Source of the DNA: Athripsodes cinereus | Taxonomy: Eukaryota > Arthropoda > Insecta > Trichoptera > Leptoceridae | Assembly: GCA_947579605.1 (NCBI GenBank) | Contig: OX388325.1 | Span: 10,163,572 to 10,227,571, forward strand | Length of the DNA stretch: 64,000 bases | Direction of reading: 5' to 3' | Shown here: positions 45,160 through 57,504 of the stretch, piece by piece | Position numbering within the stretch: the stretch's first letter is position 1 | Layout of the letters: the number at the start of each line of letters is the position of its first letter | Notes under the pieces: generated by a model | The model's database searches: none | Told to the model about the DNA's origin: nothing | The model's input: only the letters and a program-made list of their open reading frames with translations | Made by a program: the position numbers and the translations under genes

Positions 45160-47750
45160 AATGTTTAGTTAGTAGATTTTTGTAGCAGTTAAGTTTTTTT
45201 TTTGTTAAATTGCTGAAAAATAAATTAATAGAATTTAAAAAAATATTAACTTATAATTCACAAAGCCCAAAAATTTACTTCTATGTATAAAGTTGTGTCT
45301 GTAAAGTTGAAAAAAAAATAGCAAGGACTTCATGTCACTGCTCTTGTTTTTAATTATTGACATTACAATAACTTAGTAATCAATATTGCGGTTTTGGAAC
45401 ATACTATTTTTTATTAGGTACTTAGCAATTATTTATAGATTTCTTAGTAACTTAAACGCTTCAGCAATGATGATTGTAATTCTGTTATTTCAATACTTTG
45501 TGAAATTAAAAATATAGTCATTCTATGATAAACATGTCCAACTTGCTGAAGCTGTGTTTTTAGTAAAAGAAATAAAACATTAAAAAGTTGTACATACTTC
45601 TCAAAAAGAGATGCACATTTAAACCTGTCTAACTAGCCATGTCTAAATTTATTCATGATTAAATGAAAAACCTTAATCACAAAATGTTTGTTATATGCTT
45701 ACTCAATGTTGTACTTAAAATTCATATTTTGAAATTCATAAGGAATAAGTTTAGTCAGGCATTAAACTGGAACAATGCTTGTCTCAGTTTGTGAAAAAGG
45801 TGTCATATAGTCCCTCTTCTGACAAACAGTCGCATCTGCCTAAATGTAAATTGTTCAGGAGAGCGTTTTTTGTGTTTTGCCGTGCATATTTTCATCTCTC
45901 CTAGTTATATGATACAGTGTAAATATATTACATTATTTTATTTGTACCTATTCTTATATATCTCAGAATCATTTTTGTGATGAAATTTTGAGGAATTAGT
46001 GGATATAACACATTTTATTTAGAGTAATTCGTAAATACGACAAAAAATCAGAAAGCTATTCTAGGATAACGGACACAGTTACAGGTGTGATCTTCAGTGA
46101 GAACATACAGGGCACATATAAGTACACATTGGTGATCATAACTCGATTTCGACAAAAATGTCAGATACGACAGTTAGTCAGAAGAGGGACAATATAGCAA
46201 GGCATAAAAGTAGGAATAGCAGTTAGTCTTTGTCTGTGAGTACAGTGATTATATTCACCTTTTTTATACAACATTCATAGTGCAATTATAAATCTTTCAT
46301 TTCTTAAATTCAATGATCAAGTTCTAACAAAAACTAGTGAAAAAAATATTAACCTACGAACCCTTGAAACTTAATTTAATATCTTTTGCTAGAGGCAATG
46401 ATATACAAAAACATTGATAAACATAATTTGATAAATAAAATAAATAGTAACATAATAAAAATAAACAATATTACAACCACCTTATTCTAAAACATCAAAT
46501 ATTAGGTACATAGAATACAATAAAATATAATAAAGAGACAATGCCTCTACTAAACTCACGACATCTTGCGACTTACATAATTATGTCTCTGCATATTATT
46601 ACATACGTTCGCTTGCACTTGTAAACTTTATTCTATAGTTTATCCCTTGGTTGCATACTTGAAAATTATCAGCATCATTTTATAGATGGGATGTGTTGTG
46701 CACTGCGACCTATTATAAGATTTGTACTCCCTCGACTTTACATGTCTGATGTTGTCCAGTTAAATAGTAAGCCCTTTTGTCCAAAAGATCTTATAAAGCT
46801 GAGGATTCCAATGTCTTCTAAAGCGGAGAATGATTCTACTTCTACCCGGTGTTTATCTAGTGCCTTAGTTTTTGCGAATCCCATTACATCGCAGTCTGCT
46901 AAGAGATAACAACGCTTTATCATCACAGAATCTGTGGGTGCAGCCTCCTTCGAGTCTCAATTAATATAGGTGCTCCCCGAGCCTGCGGGTACCCGTTACG
47001 ATGCTCAAAAACATCAATAACCGTAGATTAAAGAACAGAATAAAGTTTAGAGCAAGAATGTGAACATTACCCAAATAAAAATAATATTTAATCTTAATTC
47101 AAAAAAATTCAATTACATGACTACATTACCGAGACAAATATTGTCTTAAATAAGTATAATTATATTTGTAGACCTTAATTTTAATTATATTTTGTTTTAT
47201 TTAACCTTACTCATAAGAAGTAGAAATAAAAAATTATAGCTAATAATTTTTATATTTTACAATGTGCAAAATTTTGAAGACAAAACTGTGCATATAATAT
47301 TGCAATTTATTTATGATATTATAATAATATTTATGAGCTAACATACTCAGTAAAGATCAGCAGTATCTGTAATAAGGTGGAGGCAATGACTCTGGCTGAG
47401 TCATGTATTAAGAATATCCAATATAATCAACCCAAAAAGTTGATTGTTCTTTCGTTCACAAGGGATGTTACTCTTTCGTAATACATTATTCCTGTGACGA
47501 CAATATCAAAGCATTTAATTTGTACATAGTAATTTCTACACCATTCCATTTTTTTAATCCTAAATTCCTCAACTTATGAATACAAAGATAACACATTATT
47601 TTAAAAATACTAAATACATTTATATCTATTATCTATCAAAATTTTACACCCAAAATCTTGCAAACACTCTCACAGTTTTTTTTATATGATTTTTTAGTAA
47701 TTCTTTATTCCAACACACTAATTTCCGATAGACAATCAAAGGATTTTTGT
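45160..47750. other. Gene-free stretch with weak LINE-like scraps
   Basis: 47340-47520 resembles 36590-36850. A 62-codon minus-strand frame at 46738-46926 is followed by a GC-richer patch (46930-47010). I cannot assign it, and no splice context is evident. Confidence 0.4.
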
Positions 47751-47754
47751 CATT

Positions 47755-47960
47755 CTATCTATCTATCACTCATGCCACGTCCATTGTAGGATAGGCAGAG
47801 ATGACAGAACATAAATTATAGTATTAACACACTACTTTAGCTTCCTGTACATTTATGCAGTTTCCATACATGATACATGAAACACAGCCTTTCTTGACGA
47901 TTTGACAATGACAATAATGACGGAGTTTTTTAGTGCCCTTTCATTCAGTATCCATATCTC
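47755..47960 (-). pseudogene. Decayed LINE 3' end
   Basis: CACTCATGCCACGTCCATTG, GGATAGGCAGAGATGACAGA and ACAGCCTTTCTTGACGATTTGAC follow the minus-strand LINE 3' end at 3917-4090 with many changes. Confidence 0.65.
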
Positions 47961-48267
47961 TAGGACACAAGACACTCTGTTAGAACAACAATCAATGTCT
48001 TGAGTTTGCACTTGAATGCTGTTATAGATTGATTTTTCCGAAGGTCCTCAGAGAGTCAACTACAGCCGATGGGTCCAGTAGTGTTAAAATCCCTCTCTGT
48101 TGGCTCTTTTTTTATATTGTCTAGCATTTTGAAGGATGTTTTCCTGATCCATGAGATTTCCAGACATCTGCACTTCTTTGCGACCCATTTTGTTTAAAAG
48201 AATTGAACTATTTTTATACTATAAGTGCTTTCCTGCATTGTACATCAGGACGGTAGGTCTATAGACA
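47961..48267. other. Presumed 3' region of the 11-finger gene
   Basis: No separate feature seen. Confidence 0.4.
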
Positions 48268-49692
48268 CTAACAGGGTATATCATCATCTTCAACAATCAA
48301 TTCTGTTTTGATAATAGGAATAGAGCATTCCACTTCTATGGGCAAAGTGACAAGTTCATTAGCAGCACTGGCTTCCATAGATAAAGATGGTGGTTTCTTT
48401 GAACTTGCCTTTTTAACGTTGCCGCCATTATTATTATCTTCCGGATGTTTTTTTGCTTTGTGTTGCCGCAACTGTCTGGGAATTTTACACTTGTAATCAC
48501 AAATATTACAAGAAAGAAGAACTTTAACCAAAGGTGGATCACCTTCTTTTGGATGATGTCGTAAGCGATGTTTACGTAATTCCGTTGCTGTTTTTGTAGC
48601 GTAAATACATTCAGTACACTGATAAGGTTTTTCCCCTGTATGAATTCGCCTGTGCGCTTTAACATGCGTCGCTTGCGTACTCGTGTACGAACAAAACTCA
48701 CATCCGTAAGGTTTTTCGCCGCTGTGTGACCGTAAATGGGTCATCAAATGATTCTTTTGTGTTGATGCGTAACTGCATTCCGTACATTTAAACGGCTTCT
48801 CTTTAGTATGGACACGAACATGTGTTTTTAAATGATTCGAATTATGCGTTCTATAATCGCAATATTCACATTTGTACGCTTTATTTGTTGTGTGATGTAG
48901 TATCATATGACGCTTCAATTGTAAAGTGGTTTTCCCAGTATAAATACATTCGGGACATTTAAAACCAGGCATATGTTCACGCATATGCGTCCTTAACAAA
49001 CTTTCACCAAGCGCTTTATGATCACAATATTTGCATTCGTAAATTTTCTCTGTTAAATGCCTCTTTAAATGTTTTCTCAACGAATGTGGACGATGAAATA
49101 TTTGATCACATTTCGTACATGGAAACTCTGGTTCAACCTCTTGATGTACATACATATGTTCTTTTAAATGCACAAGCTGCGCACTTCTATAATCGCATTG
49201 TTCGCATGCGTACGGTTTTTCGCCTGTATGTTTCCGTTTATGCGTTCTTAAATTGCTCCAATGTGTCGTAGCATATTCGCATTGATCGCAAGATAATATT
49301 TTGGCCCTTGATGATATTCTTCGTTTCTTTTTTGTTTTCTTTTTCTTGTTGTTTTTATAATCACTATCTTCGCTTTCGTTACTTTGTGACGTAGGATCTG
49401 CAGGTTCTTCCTCTTCTTCTTCTAATTCAGTTTTAACTTTCACATTATTTGTATTTTTCTCTTCCTCTAATTTATTTGGGGTGCCATGAACACCAATATG
49501 AAGTTGAAGTGTTTCACAACACTCAAATGTCATATGACAAATGGGACAATTATACAGGGTCTCTGCAGTAAATTCTGAATTCTCTTGTTCATTTTCACTT
49601 TCAATTTCTTCTTTGATTTTCGGCTGTTGATCACATTCATCTTGCTCTACTTTTTCTTTTTTCAAATTAGAAAGTATTCCGTCGTCAGCCAT
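48268..49692 (-). CDS. C2H2 zinc-finger transcription factor, 11 fingers, 474 aa
   Basis: A single open frame. An in-frame TAG lies about 15 codons upstream of the ATG, so the start is well placed. The acidic N-terminus (1-45) is followed by one isolated finger (YNCPICHMTFECCETLQLHI), an acidic linker and a basic patch (KNNKKKKTKKKRRISSRAK, a likely nuclear signal). Nine clustered fingers follow from about residue 133 (CDQCEYATTHWSNLRTHKRK onward), then a separated last one (CNICDYKCKIPRQLRQHKAK). Many fingers have the CxYC..Y/CxYCDYRT form seen in ZNF64/REST-like families. Four SUMO-type motifs are present (IKEE, VKTE, IKTE and one LKKE-like). Unlike the gene at 11342, the fingers are diverged, as expected of an old, constrained factor. 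Likely a DNA-binding regulator; the target and exact orthologue are unknown. Confidence 0.9.
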   Translation of the reverse strand: MADDGILSNLKKEKVEQDECDQQPKIKEEIESENEQENSEFTAETLYNCPICHMTFECCETLQLHIGVHGTPNKLEEEKNTNNVKVKTELEEEEEEPADPTSQSNESEDSDYKNNKKKKTKKKRRISSRAKILSCDQCEYATTHWSNLRTHKRKHTGEKPYACEQCDYRSAQLVHLKEHMYVHQEVEPEFPCTKCDQIFHRPHSLRKHLKRHLTEKIYECKYCDHKALGESLLRTHMREHMPGFKCPECIYTGKTTLQLKRHMILHHTTNKAYKCEYCDYRTHNSNHLKTHVRVHTKEKPFKCTECSYASTQKNHLMTHLRSHSGEKPYGCEFCSYTSTQATHVKAHRRIHTGEKPYQCTECIYATKTATELRKHRLRHHPKEGDPPLVKVLLSCNICDYKCKIPRQLRQHKAKKHPEDNNNGGNVKKASSKKPPSLSMEASAANELVTLPIEVECSIPIIKTELIVEDDDIPC

Positions 49693-50739
49693 ATTGTTGT
49701 TTTGTTTGAATTTAGAATCTTCAATACAAAGTCCCTATTGAGAATTTAATCAATATTTAAAACTAATTACTTTTTTCTTAATTAGGGTAATTAATTTACA
49801 ATTAATTATTGTATTTGACTAGAATTCATTTTGTAAAACATTATGTTAACACTTATATTTAGATTTAAAACATTTTCATTGTTAATTTTTAACAAACATA
49901 GAATTTTAATTACAATATTAAAATCGCCACATTTGACAAAAAGTGAAATCAATTTGGTGTCAATGTCAAAATGACGAAATGACGTTTAATAAATCATAGA
50001 GATTTGTGAAATAAAATCATAAGCAAACATATTTAAATTTTAACTACGATTTTGAAATTTTTCGTGGCATAAATTTAATCATTTTTCACCTATAAACTTT
50101 ATTTTCATACTCGGCATATCAAATTTTTATGTTCGACTGTTTGTAGGTTGGGTTAAATTAGGTTTTGGTTATTTTATGATGCAGCACATTATTATTGGCA
50201 AATATATTTTGTATGATTGGTAGCAGAGTAGTTTATGCTAAATTTGTTGCTATTTTATGCTACAACATTGTTTACGAAAAATGCAAAAATACAAAATTTA
50301 TTTTGTGCTCACAGATTCAATCAACCTTAGACGAATTATAATTTCTCAGTCAGATGAAATACTATAATAAAATAATTACCAACATTAAGTTTATTACAAA
50401 ACTAATGAACTGTTTTGTAAATAAGTTATCTAAATAATCTTTTGTTCTTTAAGTTTACCTTGTTTTCTAAAGTCATTTAACATGAAATTTTAAAATTTTC
50501 TTCTGATCCCCATGGCTGAAAACCATATTTTACTAGCTATAAAATACTACGCAAATGTCAAATTTCTTGAACTTGAAAAATTTACCGTAAGATTGTTGGG
50601 TTGTATTCGCGGTTTTTGAATATAAATTAATTAATTCATTTATTAAAATTACAAATAACATTGCAGATGTAAAGTCAACGCTCTATTTATTGTCTTTAAT
50701 CGATTGCCTGTCGTTATTAACACGTAGTATTCTTATAAA
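49693..50739. other. Divergent intergenic region, about 1 kb
   Basis: It separates the start codons of the 11-finger gene (-) and FDXR (+). It should contain both promoters and 5' UTRs. No transposon is recognised in it, unlike nearly all other intergenic parts of the window. No core promoter motif is clear enough to place. Confidence 0.5.
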
Positions 50740-53700
50740 ATGACTTCGTATATGATACCACCGATCAGGAAGTTTAGTACAACTTGTATTAGTAGACATA
50801 AACAGCAAGTTTGTATTGTTGGAGCTGGTCCAGCAGGATTTTACGCTGCTCAACATATTGCTAAAGTCCTTAAGGATGTTAGGATTGATATTTTGGATAA
50901 ATTGCCTGTACCTTTTGGCCTTGTCAGGTTGGTGTTCAATCTTTTTTATCGCATGTTTTTACTCAATAATCCTATTAAACTTTCGTCCAAAGTTCAAATG
51001 AGAACCTAAATTGTTGATAATGTATTTTCTTGCGTTTTTATATTTTCACATGTTCTCTTACAACTAAGTTATTCATTATTTTATGGGGAAATTTCTGTCA
51101 TCAATCAAAATACACAAAATATTTCTTGAAAAAATCTAGTTTAAGTTAATTATTATTTGATTAACTTTTCTCTTGGAATAGAATAAGTCTTCCAGTCCTT
51201 TCTATAAGCTTACTTTTGTCCTATTGTAAAAGACGGGTAGTTGTATAACATCTATAAAACATCATTTTTTTTTAATTCAGCACTGTATGCAGTATTACCA
51301 TAGTTGACTGAGAGGAATGGTGCTCGTTGTCGTGGCTGTCCAAGGATCAAATGACAAGATCCAATAGAACAGACACAGGTCGAGCACATTGAATAAGAAA
51401 GCATGCATGAGGAATTGTATGACAGTGACGGAGGCGAAAAGTGTATGCAAGAATAGAAGGAAGTGACGATCGTATAAATGAAATGTACTGCCGCCGATCC
51501 TAAAAAAACTTAGTTTTATAGGACGGATAAGAATATGATTATGACGGATGATTTCTTAATCCACTAAAAACTTTGTATCTACAGCATCGTGGTATTATTT
51601 TAACTTTCTTAGGTTTGGTGTTGCACCAGATCATCCAGAAGTAAAGAATGTGATATCAACGTTTACAAAGACTGCACATAATGACAAAGTAAACTTCTAC
51701 GGGAATATATCACTCGGGAAGGATGTTACACTGGCACAACTCCGAGAGAACTATCACGCTGTGTTATTGGTGAGACAATCATTCAAACATCTATCCCATT
51801 TTGAATGAATTATTTATTCATTTATTCTTTACTATGCATTGACATGACAAACCATTTTGTAAAGAAATGCATTTATATTTAATACAATCAATATACAAAT
51901 GGCAAATTTATCACAAATGTGCAATTCATTCCAATCAACCCAAGTTATATGTATGTCTTGCCGTTTGCTGACCACTACTACATGATTCCAAAACAGTTGG
52001 ACATATTTCAATAAAATTTAGTCTAGTATAAGTCTCTATGAAAACTATTATTTACGAAATTTCATGAAAATCTAATATGTTGAGGTTCAAAAAGCCACAC
52101 TTTCTCATTTTTTATAATAGAAATTGGTAAGAACGAAGAATTGGTTGCTACGAAATAGAAATGCCAGATTGCTAATGATCTGATAAGTGGAAAGATGTTT
52201 CTCTCGTGATCAATAATTTATAGTAGAATGAAACACTTATTTTAATTTACCTAATTATGGAATTCTACTTCGTGTGCACCTACACAATTAACATAATAAT
52301 TCATAAATGCTCGTATATTACATGTATACTTCACAAACAAAGGCATCTCAAGTTACATGGCAAAAAAATGTGATAAAGAATTTTACTCTGAAATGACATC
52401 GCATGTCAAAACCATAATAAAGTTATTATTAAAACTGTGAATCATATTTTCATTTATCATTAATAGATATGGAGTTTTACAAAATAAATTCCGATAAAAT
52501 ACTATTCTTTACAAAGATTTTTTTAGTGATTAGGTAAGTCATTGTTCCAGAGTTATGGAGCCGAAGAAGACAGACATCTTGGCATTCCTAATGAAGAGAA
52601 CCAGAATGTCCTCTCTGCTAGAAAGTTTGTGGGGTGGTATAATGGAGTGCCTGGAGACCAACACTTGAATGTAAGTAACGGACCTAACTGAACAAATTTT
52701 AACAGTAAAAAAAAATATACCACTATCATCTCTCGAGGCCGCTCTTTTCCCTAATTTCCTCATTCGTCAATTAGCTTTTGGTAATGAAGATTTTAACTGA
52801 AGTTAATTAACAGATTTATGTTTAATGCTAAACTCGACTTTGAATATCTTCATGGTTTGTTTAAGATTCAATCCATACTCTGCGTTCGTGACAAAAGCAT
52901 ATTCTCTTCTTTAAATGTGTATTTTGATCTACAAACTTAAACTCAAATACATACATCTTTTAAAAATATGTTATATAACGCTTTTTTACACAACACTTAA
53001 TGTCTTTCATTGTGAAAACTATTGAGTTGTGAGAAATGTGTAGGTCTATGGTCTAATACAAGTAAATAAATAAATTCCCGACACTACACATTTATTTGTT
53101 GGATATTTTTAATGTGTTGTCAATTTCTTACAGGTTGATTTGTCAGGCTCATCTGTTTCAGTTCTTGGACAAGGAAATGTAGCAATGGACGTTGCGAGAA
53201 TACTCTTAACACCAGTCGATACTCTAAGATTAACTGATATAACAGAACACGCGTTGGCTGTATTAGCTCAATCAAAAGTCAAAAACGTTCATCTTATCGG
53301 TAGAAGAGGCCCATTACAAGCTGCGTTTACAATTAAAGAACTCCGCGAACAGATCAAATTAAAAGGATGTTCCACAGTCTGGCGAAAAAGTGATTTTAAT
53401 ACTATAAATAATGAACTAGTCAAAGAATTACCGAGACCCAGAAAAAGAATAACAGAATTGATGCTTAAAAGTTTATCAGAAATGGAAGAGCCCATCTCGA
53501 AACAGAAGAAAAGATTTCTGCCAATATTTTTTCGAAGTCCAGCGAAATTTTTACTTTCTGATGATAAAATATTGAAAGGTATTGAATTGGTGATAAATAA
53601 ATTGGCAGGCAGTGATTACACAATGCAAACATGCGTCAGTACGGAACAGAAAGAGATTTTAAATTGTGATTTGGCATTGAGAAGCATAGGTTATAAAAGT

Positions 53701-54129
53701 ATTAAAGTTGATGATGATATAAATTTCAATTCCAAAGATGGTTTGATATTCAACAAATTCGGAAGAGTTTTAACGAATTCCGAAGAGAATGGAAAGAAAA
53801 TAAATGATTCATTCGTCGATCCTGGTTTATATGTGACAGGCTGGCTTCAAACAGGTCCTGTTGGAGTAATTTTATCAACAATGTCCAATGCTTTTGAAGT
53901 CGGTGAAAATGTTTGCCGTGATTTTGAATCTAATTTCATCGAAGACATTAACACAAATAAACCTGGTTTTGAGGGAATTAAAAATATTTTAGATGATAAG
54001 AATGTTAAAGTTGTTGATTGGAAAGGTTGGGAGAAAATTGACGCGTATGAAATTGAACAGGGTAAGAAATTGGGTAAGCCCAGAGAAAAGATTGTGTGCA
54101 TTGATAAAATGATTGAAATTGCTAGTTAA
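50740..54129 (+). CDS. FDXR: Adrenodoxin (ferredoxin) reductase, mitochondrial, 4 exons, 486 aa
   Basis: Exons 50740-50927, 51613-51769, 52551-52670 and 53134-54129 have GT-AG junctions and a continuous 1461-nt frame. The length agrees with the family (about 490). Residues 1-23 are basic and Ser/Thr-rich without acids, a mitochondrial presequence. The FAD fold starts [10 protein letters not shown] (GxGxxG at 28-33), followed by [20 protein letters not shown]. The NADPH fold has [14 protein letters not shown] (G167-A172) and the Arg pair of GRRGP (211-215). The C-terminal FAD-closing motif [11 protein letters not shown] is present, and the end ([18 protein letters not shown]) is typical. The enzyme passes electrons from NADPH to mitochondrial ferredoxin for P450 steroid (ecdysteroid) synthesis and Fe-S or haem metabolism. 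No catalytic segment is missing. The first AATAAA after the stop lies inside the MITE at 54331. Confidence 0.96.
51305..51480 (+). pseudogene. LINE 3' fragment in FDXR intron 1
   Basis: GAGGAATGGTGCTCGTTGTC, CCAAGGATCAAATGACAAGA and GTATGACAGTGACGGAGGCG match 40050-40190, with heavy decay. Confidence 0.7.
51808..51950 (-). mobile_element. Retrotransposon 3' end in FDXR intron 2
   Basis: TATTTATTCATTTATTCTTTAC then CAATCAATATACAAATGGC: a minus-orientation tail of the GATAAACTCGCC family, diverged. Confidence 0.8.
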
Positions 54130-54222
54130 TAATGTTTTTTATTAGTTGAAGAGCAAGTTATAATGAACAGATGATAACAATGGTTAAAAATCCTATTCTT
54201 ATAACTCAAAAAGAGTATTATA

Positions 54223-54290
54223 TCTCTATAATGAAGTTAGCTATATTATTAATATTTGCAGTTGGTTGACTGTGGCTAACTTCATTGGAG
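54223..54290 (+). other. Stem-loop in the presumed FDXR 3' UTR
   Basis: ATGAAGTTAGC (54231-54241) pairs perfectly with GCTAACTTCAT (54275-54285), and the pairing extends a few bases outward. The loop is about 33 bases. The role is unknown. Confidence 0.5.
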
Positions 54291-54330
54291 AATTATATGT
54301 CAAAAATCTCAACATATTCTGAGTAAAACA

Positions 54331-54760
54331 ATGGGCCACTTGCAGTCGTGGGGGATTTTAATAAAAATGATCGAATTATGTAAATTTGAGGTCAGAAAAC
54401 ACAAATATGTCAGTTAAATTTTTTTAAATATCTAAATTATGGAGAATTTCCAAAAATAAAATCTAAAATTTTTGACGTTTGGCAAAACACACTGTGTGGC
54501 TTTTGACAGCTGATGACGTCACAGATGTGTGTGTGAGATTATAATCTGTGGTGCGAAAGTTATTATGATTCACTGGACTCCGTGACGTCACAGTGCCGCC
54601 ATATCGTTTATGATCACTCATTTAAAAATTGAAAATCCAATTTTTAAATGCAAATATCTAAGAAAATAGTGTAAGAAAAATTAAAATAAATTGTGGCTGT
54701 GTTTCTTTCATACTAATTTACAAATTTATGTAATAAAATAAAAATATGCAAGTGGCCCAT
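54331..54760. repeat. MITE, about 430 bp, just downstream of FDXR
   Basis: ATGGGCCACTTGCA at the left end is inverse to TGCAAGTGGCCCAT at the right end. It carries two perfect cAMP-response palindromes TGACGTCA (54514-54521 and 54583-54590) and an AATAAA at 54360-54365. The target duplication is not clear. Confidence 0.8.
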
Positions 54761-54950
54761 TGGGATAGTGGCATCTCTACTTGCTCTTTGTACTGTGCAC
54801 TGTTACCTAAGTGAATTAGTTCTAAAATTAGTTAAATATAAATACTTTATATTTTTGTACTGTTTATATTAGACTGAATTACCAATATGTTTTCAATTCT
54901 CTCTGAGTTTTATAAAAGTACTTAAAAGCTTGAAGATGTTTTTACCAATG

Positions 54951-55003
54951 AAGCCATATCCTACAAGTGGGGTAGCCAGCAGACTAGCTGCTTGTCATAA
55001 ATT
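54951..55003 (+). repeat. Repeat R1 head fragment
   Basis: CATATCCTACAAGTGGGGTA and GCCAGCAGACTAGCTGC. Confidence 0.75.
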
Positions 55004-55228
55004 TCCAAAATATAATGAGCGCAATAAATCACTTTATTTATATACATTTGTGCTCTATACATTACTGTCATTTTACGAAGTTGTGCACTTGACTGAAAAT
55101 AAACTATAAAGGAGGATGACGCGAGGTTGTGCTTAAAATATTGGATATTATGTAATATTGTTATTTTTTTATACCAACTATACTCATAAACAAAGAATAA
55201 CTGTTATTCTTTCTGCAATACTTTAATG

Positions 55229-57273
55229 CATGGGTGTCTAAACTTTGATCATACGAGGGCCACATTGCAAAAAAAAAATATATGCTGGGCTGCACATAAA
55301 TATTTTTTCAATAAATGGAAATAAAATTAACTATATAGCAGTGGCGTGCCTTCCATACATGCAAAAAAGCAACGCATGCCTAGGGAATAAATCTATAATT
55401 TACGAGAGAAAGTATCTAAAAAAACGACGAAGTTTAAATTGGTTTGAATCTTCCGCTAAACGTTAGCTAATCTATTGCAAACTTCAGGTCAATGGCTAAC
55501 ATAGTGACCTCTAAATGTACCTATAAACGGTAAACCTTGATTCAAATCTCGCGCTACACGTTAGCAAACCTTTTGCAAACTTCACTTCAATGGTTACAAT
55601 ACGGATAAATTCATATGACTCCAGACAATAGTCCTGTCCTATTTCCACCTCTTTGCATCATATGTAGCTTTTATGTTATCTGTCACACGTAGGGAAAGTA
55701 CGTTAAAAGTATTTGTGTTGTGCACAAATATTATCAACGTACTTAATACAAGTGCTTAATACTAGTGTATATGCAAGTGTAGTGGTACAATACATGTGCA
55801 CGCCAGATTCAATGCATCTAGGGAAGGTTTGTATGTGTTAGTGCAAAAGACAATAATATTATGTGTATTATTGGCTTCGGTCGAGTCATTTTTAATAATT
55901 ATCTTTAATGAATTGAAGTTGTGTTTTGCGTAAATTAATCCAATACCGGTTAAATGAAGTGTGTTTATTGAGATACCACTTCATGTTAATGCGATATGAT
56001 ATAAGAGTTCAATTTCATTCAATTTCGATTCGATTTCCCCGAAACTTAAGTTCGTCTTTAAGTTTAATATTATTTTTCAATAAACATTATGACTCAATAT
56101 TTTACTATAGGTTTGTTCGGTATATAATTTTATGATTATAATTATGATAACATTCCGCTTTATTTCATATAAATATCTACTGTAACAGTCTCTAGATATT
56201 AATTATTCTTTAATCCACATAAGTACCTACTTCTAAATTTTGATGTGTTTTCGCATATTCGTAATTATAAGTTCAAAATGACACACTTGAGTGGGTGTAA
56301 ATGTGTGTTATGTAAATTTAAAGAATATCTTTGTTTTGCACTGTAAAAAAATATCATTCCCTGTTTTGTTATTTTTTTTAAATTTACTCGTTTCAAGATA
56401 GGTAAGGTATTAAGTACAATAATAAATTAGCTCGATGTCGGGTTCCTTGCCTTAAGAAAAGAATTAAATTATATTTAGAATAGCTTTATCACTTAAGTAT
56501 TTTGAGTTATTTGTTGCTGAAAATGTTTAATATTATCGATTATATTTAATAAATATATTTCATATTTGAGTTTTTGTTTCTTCACTAAGACTGGGGACTA
56601 TCGCCCTTTATCGCTTTATTTTGGGAGTTCCGAGTTGGTATAGGGTAGCCTCCCCACTTAGAGTGTTTCCACATATTTCTTTTGTTCAAATGTTGTCATT
56701 AAAATGGTTTATTGTAAAAGAGGTCATCCAGACTATCTGGATTATTGTGGACAGAAAAATAGTTAAGTTTTTGGCCAACAATAATTGTTTTCTAATATAT
56801 TATAATAAATTCTACCTACACAAACCGCGTGATATTTATCTTTTTCAAATGTTGGTATACGTTGGTAAAACGGTATATTGTAAAAGAGGCTACTATACAC
56901 AAACAGCATGCCCAATACAAAAAGTCTAGTCCCGCCACTGCTATATAGGTACCTATATGTAGTTCTATTTAAATAATATACCTTCTTTTTATTATATTTA
57001 TTTTATTTGAATTAGATATATATGTATAAAATTATAAATGAACATATGTATAAAAATGTATATATTATACATATATACCTATGTTAAATTAATGTGATGG
57101 ATGGATTTGCTTTTGTTGAACATTGTATGTTGCAGAATATGAAAAATATTGCAAACATTATTTTTTTTAGTAGAAAAATGCAAATTTAAATATTTTCATA
57201 ATTTGCGTTTGGGCCGCATCTCAAAGTGTTTTGGGCCACATGCGGCCCGTGGGCTGCACTTTAGACGAGCATG
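55229..57273. mobile_element. Outer hAT MITE, split by a second hAT
   Basis: Termini CATGGGTGTCTAAACTTTG and the inverse of CATGCTCGTCTAAAGTGC. CTTTAATG flanks both ends (55221-55228 and 57274-57281). Without the inner element it is about 435 bp. Confidence 0.88.
55339..56940. mobile_element. Inner hAT element, 1.6 kb, nested in the outer hAT
   Basis: Termini CAGTGGCG and CGCCACTG; CTATATAG flanks both ends (55331-55338 and 56941-56948). The interior has no transposase-length frame; a 102-codon ORF at 56621-56929 near the right end is not recognised. Confidence 0.92.
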
Positions 57274-57399
57274 CTTTAATGAATTACACCTCAAATGCAA
57301 ACAGATTAGTGTTATTCCAACTTTATGTCTAACTGAAGTAATTGTTTATGGTTTGTGACAGATTTTTTTTTTGACATTTTCATTTTCAGTATAATTATC

Positions 57400-57500
57400 A
57401 AAGGTTTATTGGAAGAGAATGTGCTACTGCGATAAACTCGCCTACTGCAAATAATTATTTATTCCATTGCTATGTTGTTAAATATTTTATGTATTGAATA
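57400..57500 (+). mobile_element. Retrotransposon 3' end
   Basis: GGTTTATTGGAAGAGAATGTGC and GCGATAAACTCGCCTACTG: plus-orientation tail of the GATAAACTCGCC family. Confidence 0.8.
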
Positions 57501-57504
57501 TTTT

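Noticed and set aside
46738..46926. 62-residue minus-strand ORF as a gene
   Set aside because: Protein-like in part, but without splice context, homology that I recognise, or neighbouring exons. Left in the gene-free entry.
48336..48701. 121-codon minus-strand ORF inside the 11-finger gene
   Set aside because: A frame-shifted shadow of the zinc-finger coding region.
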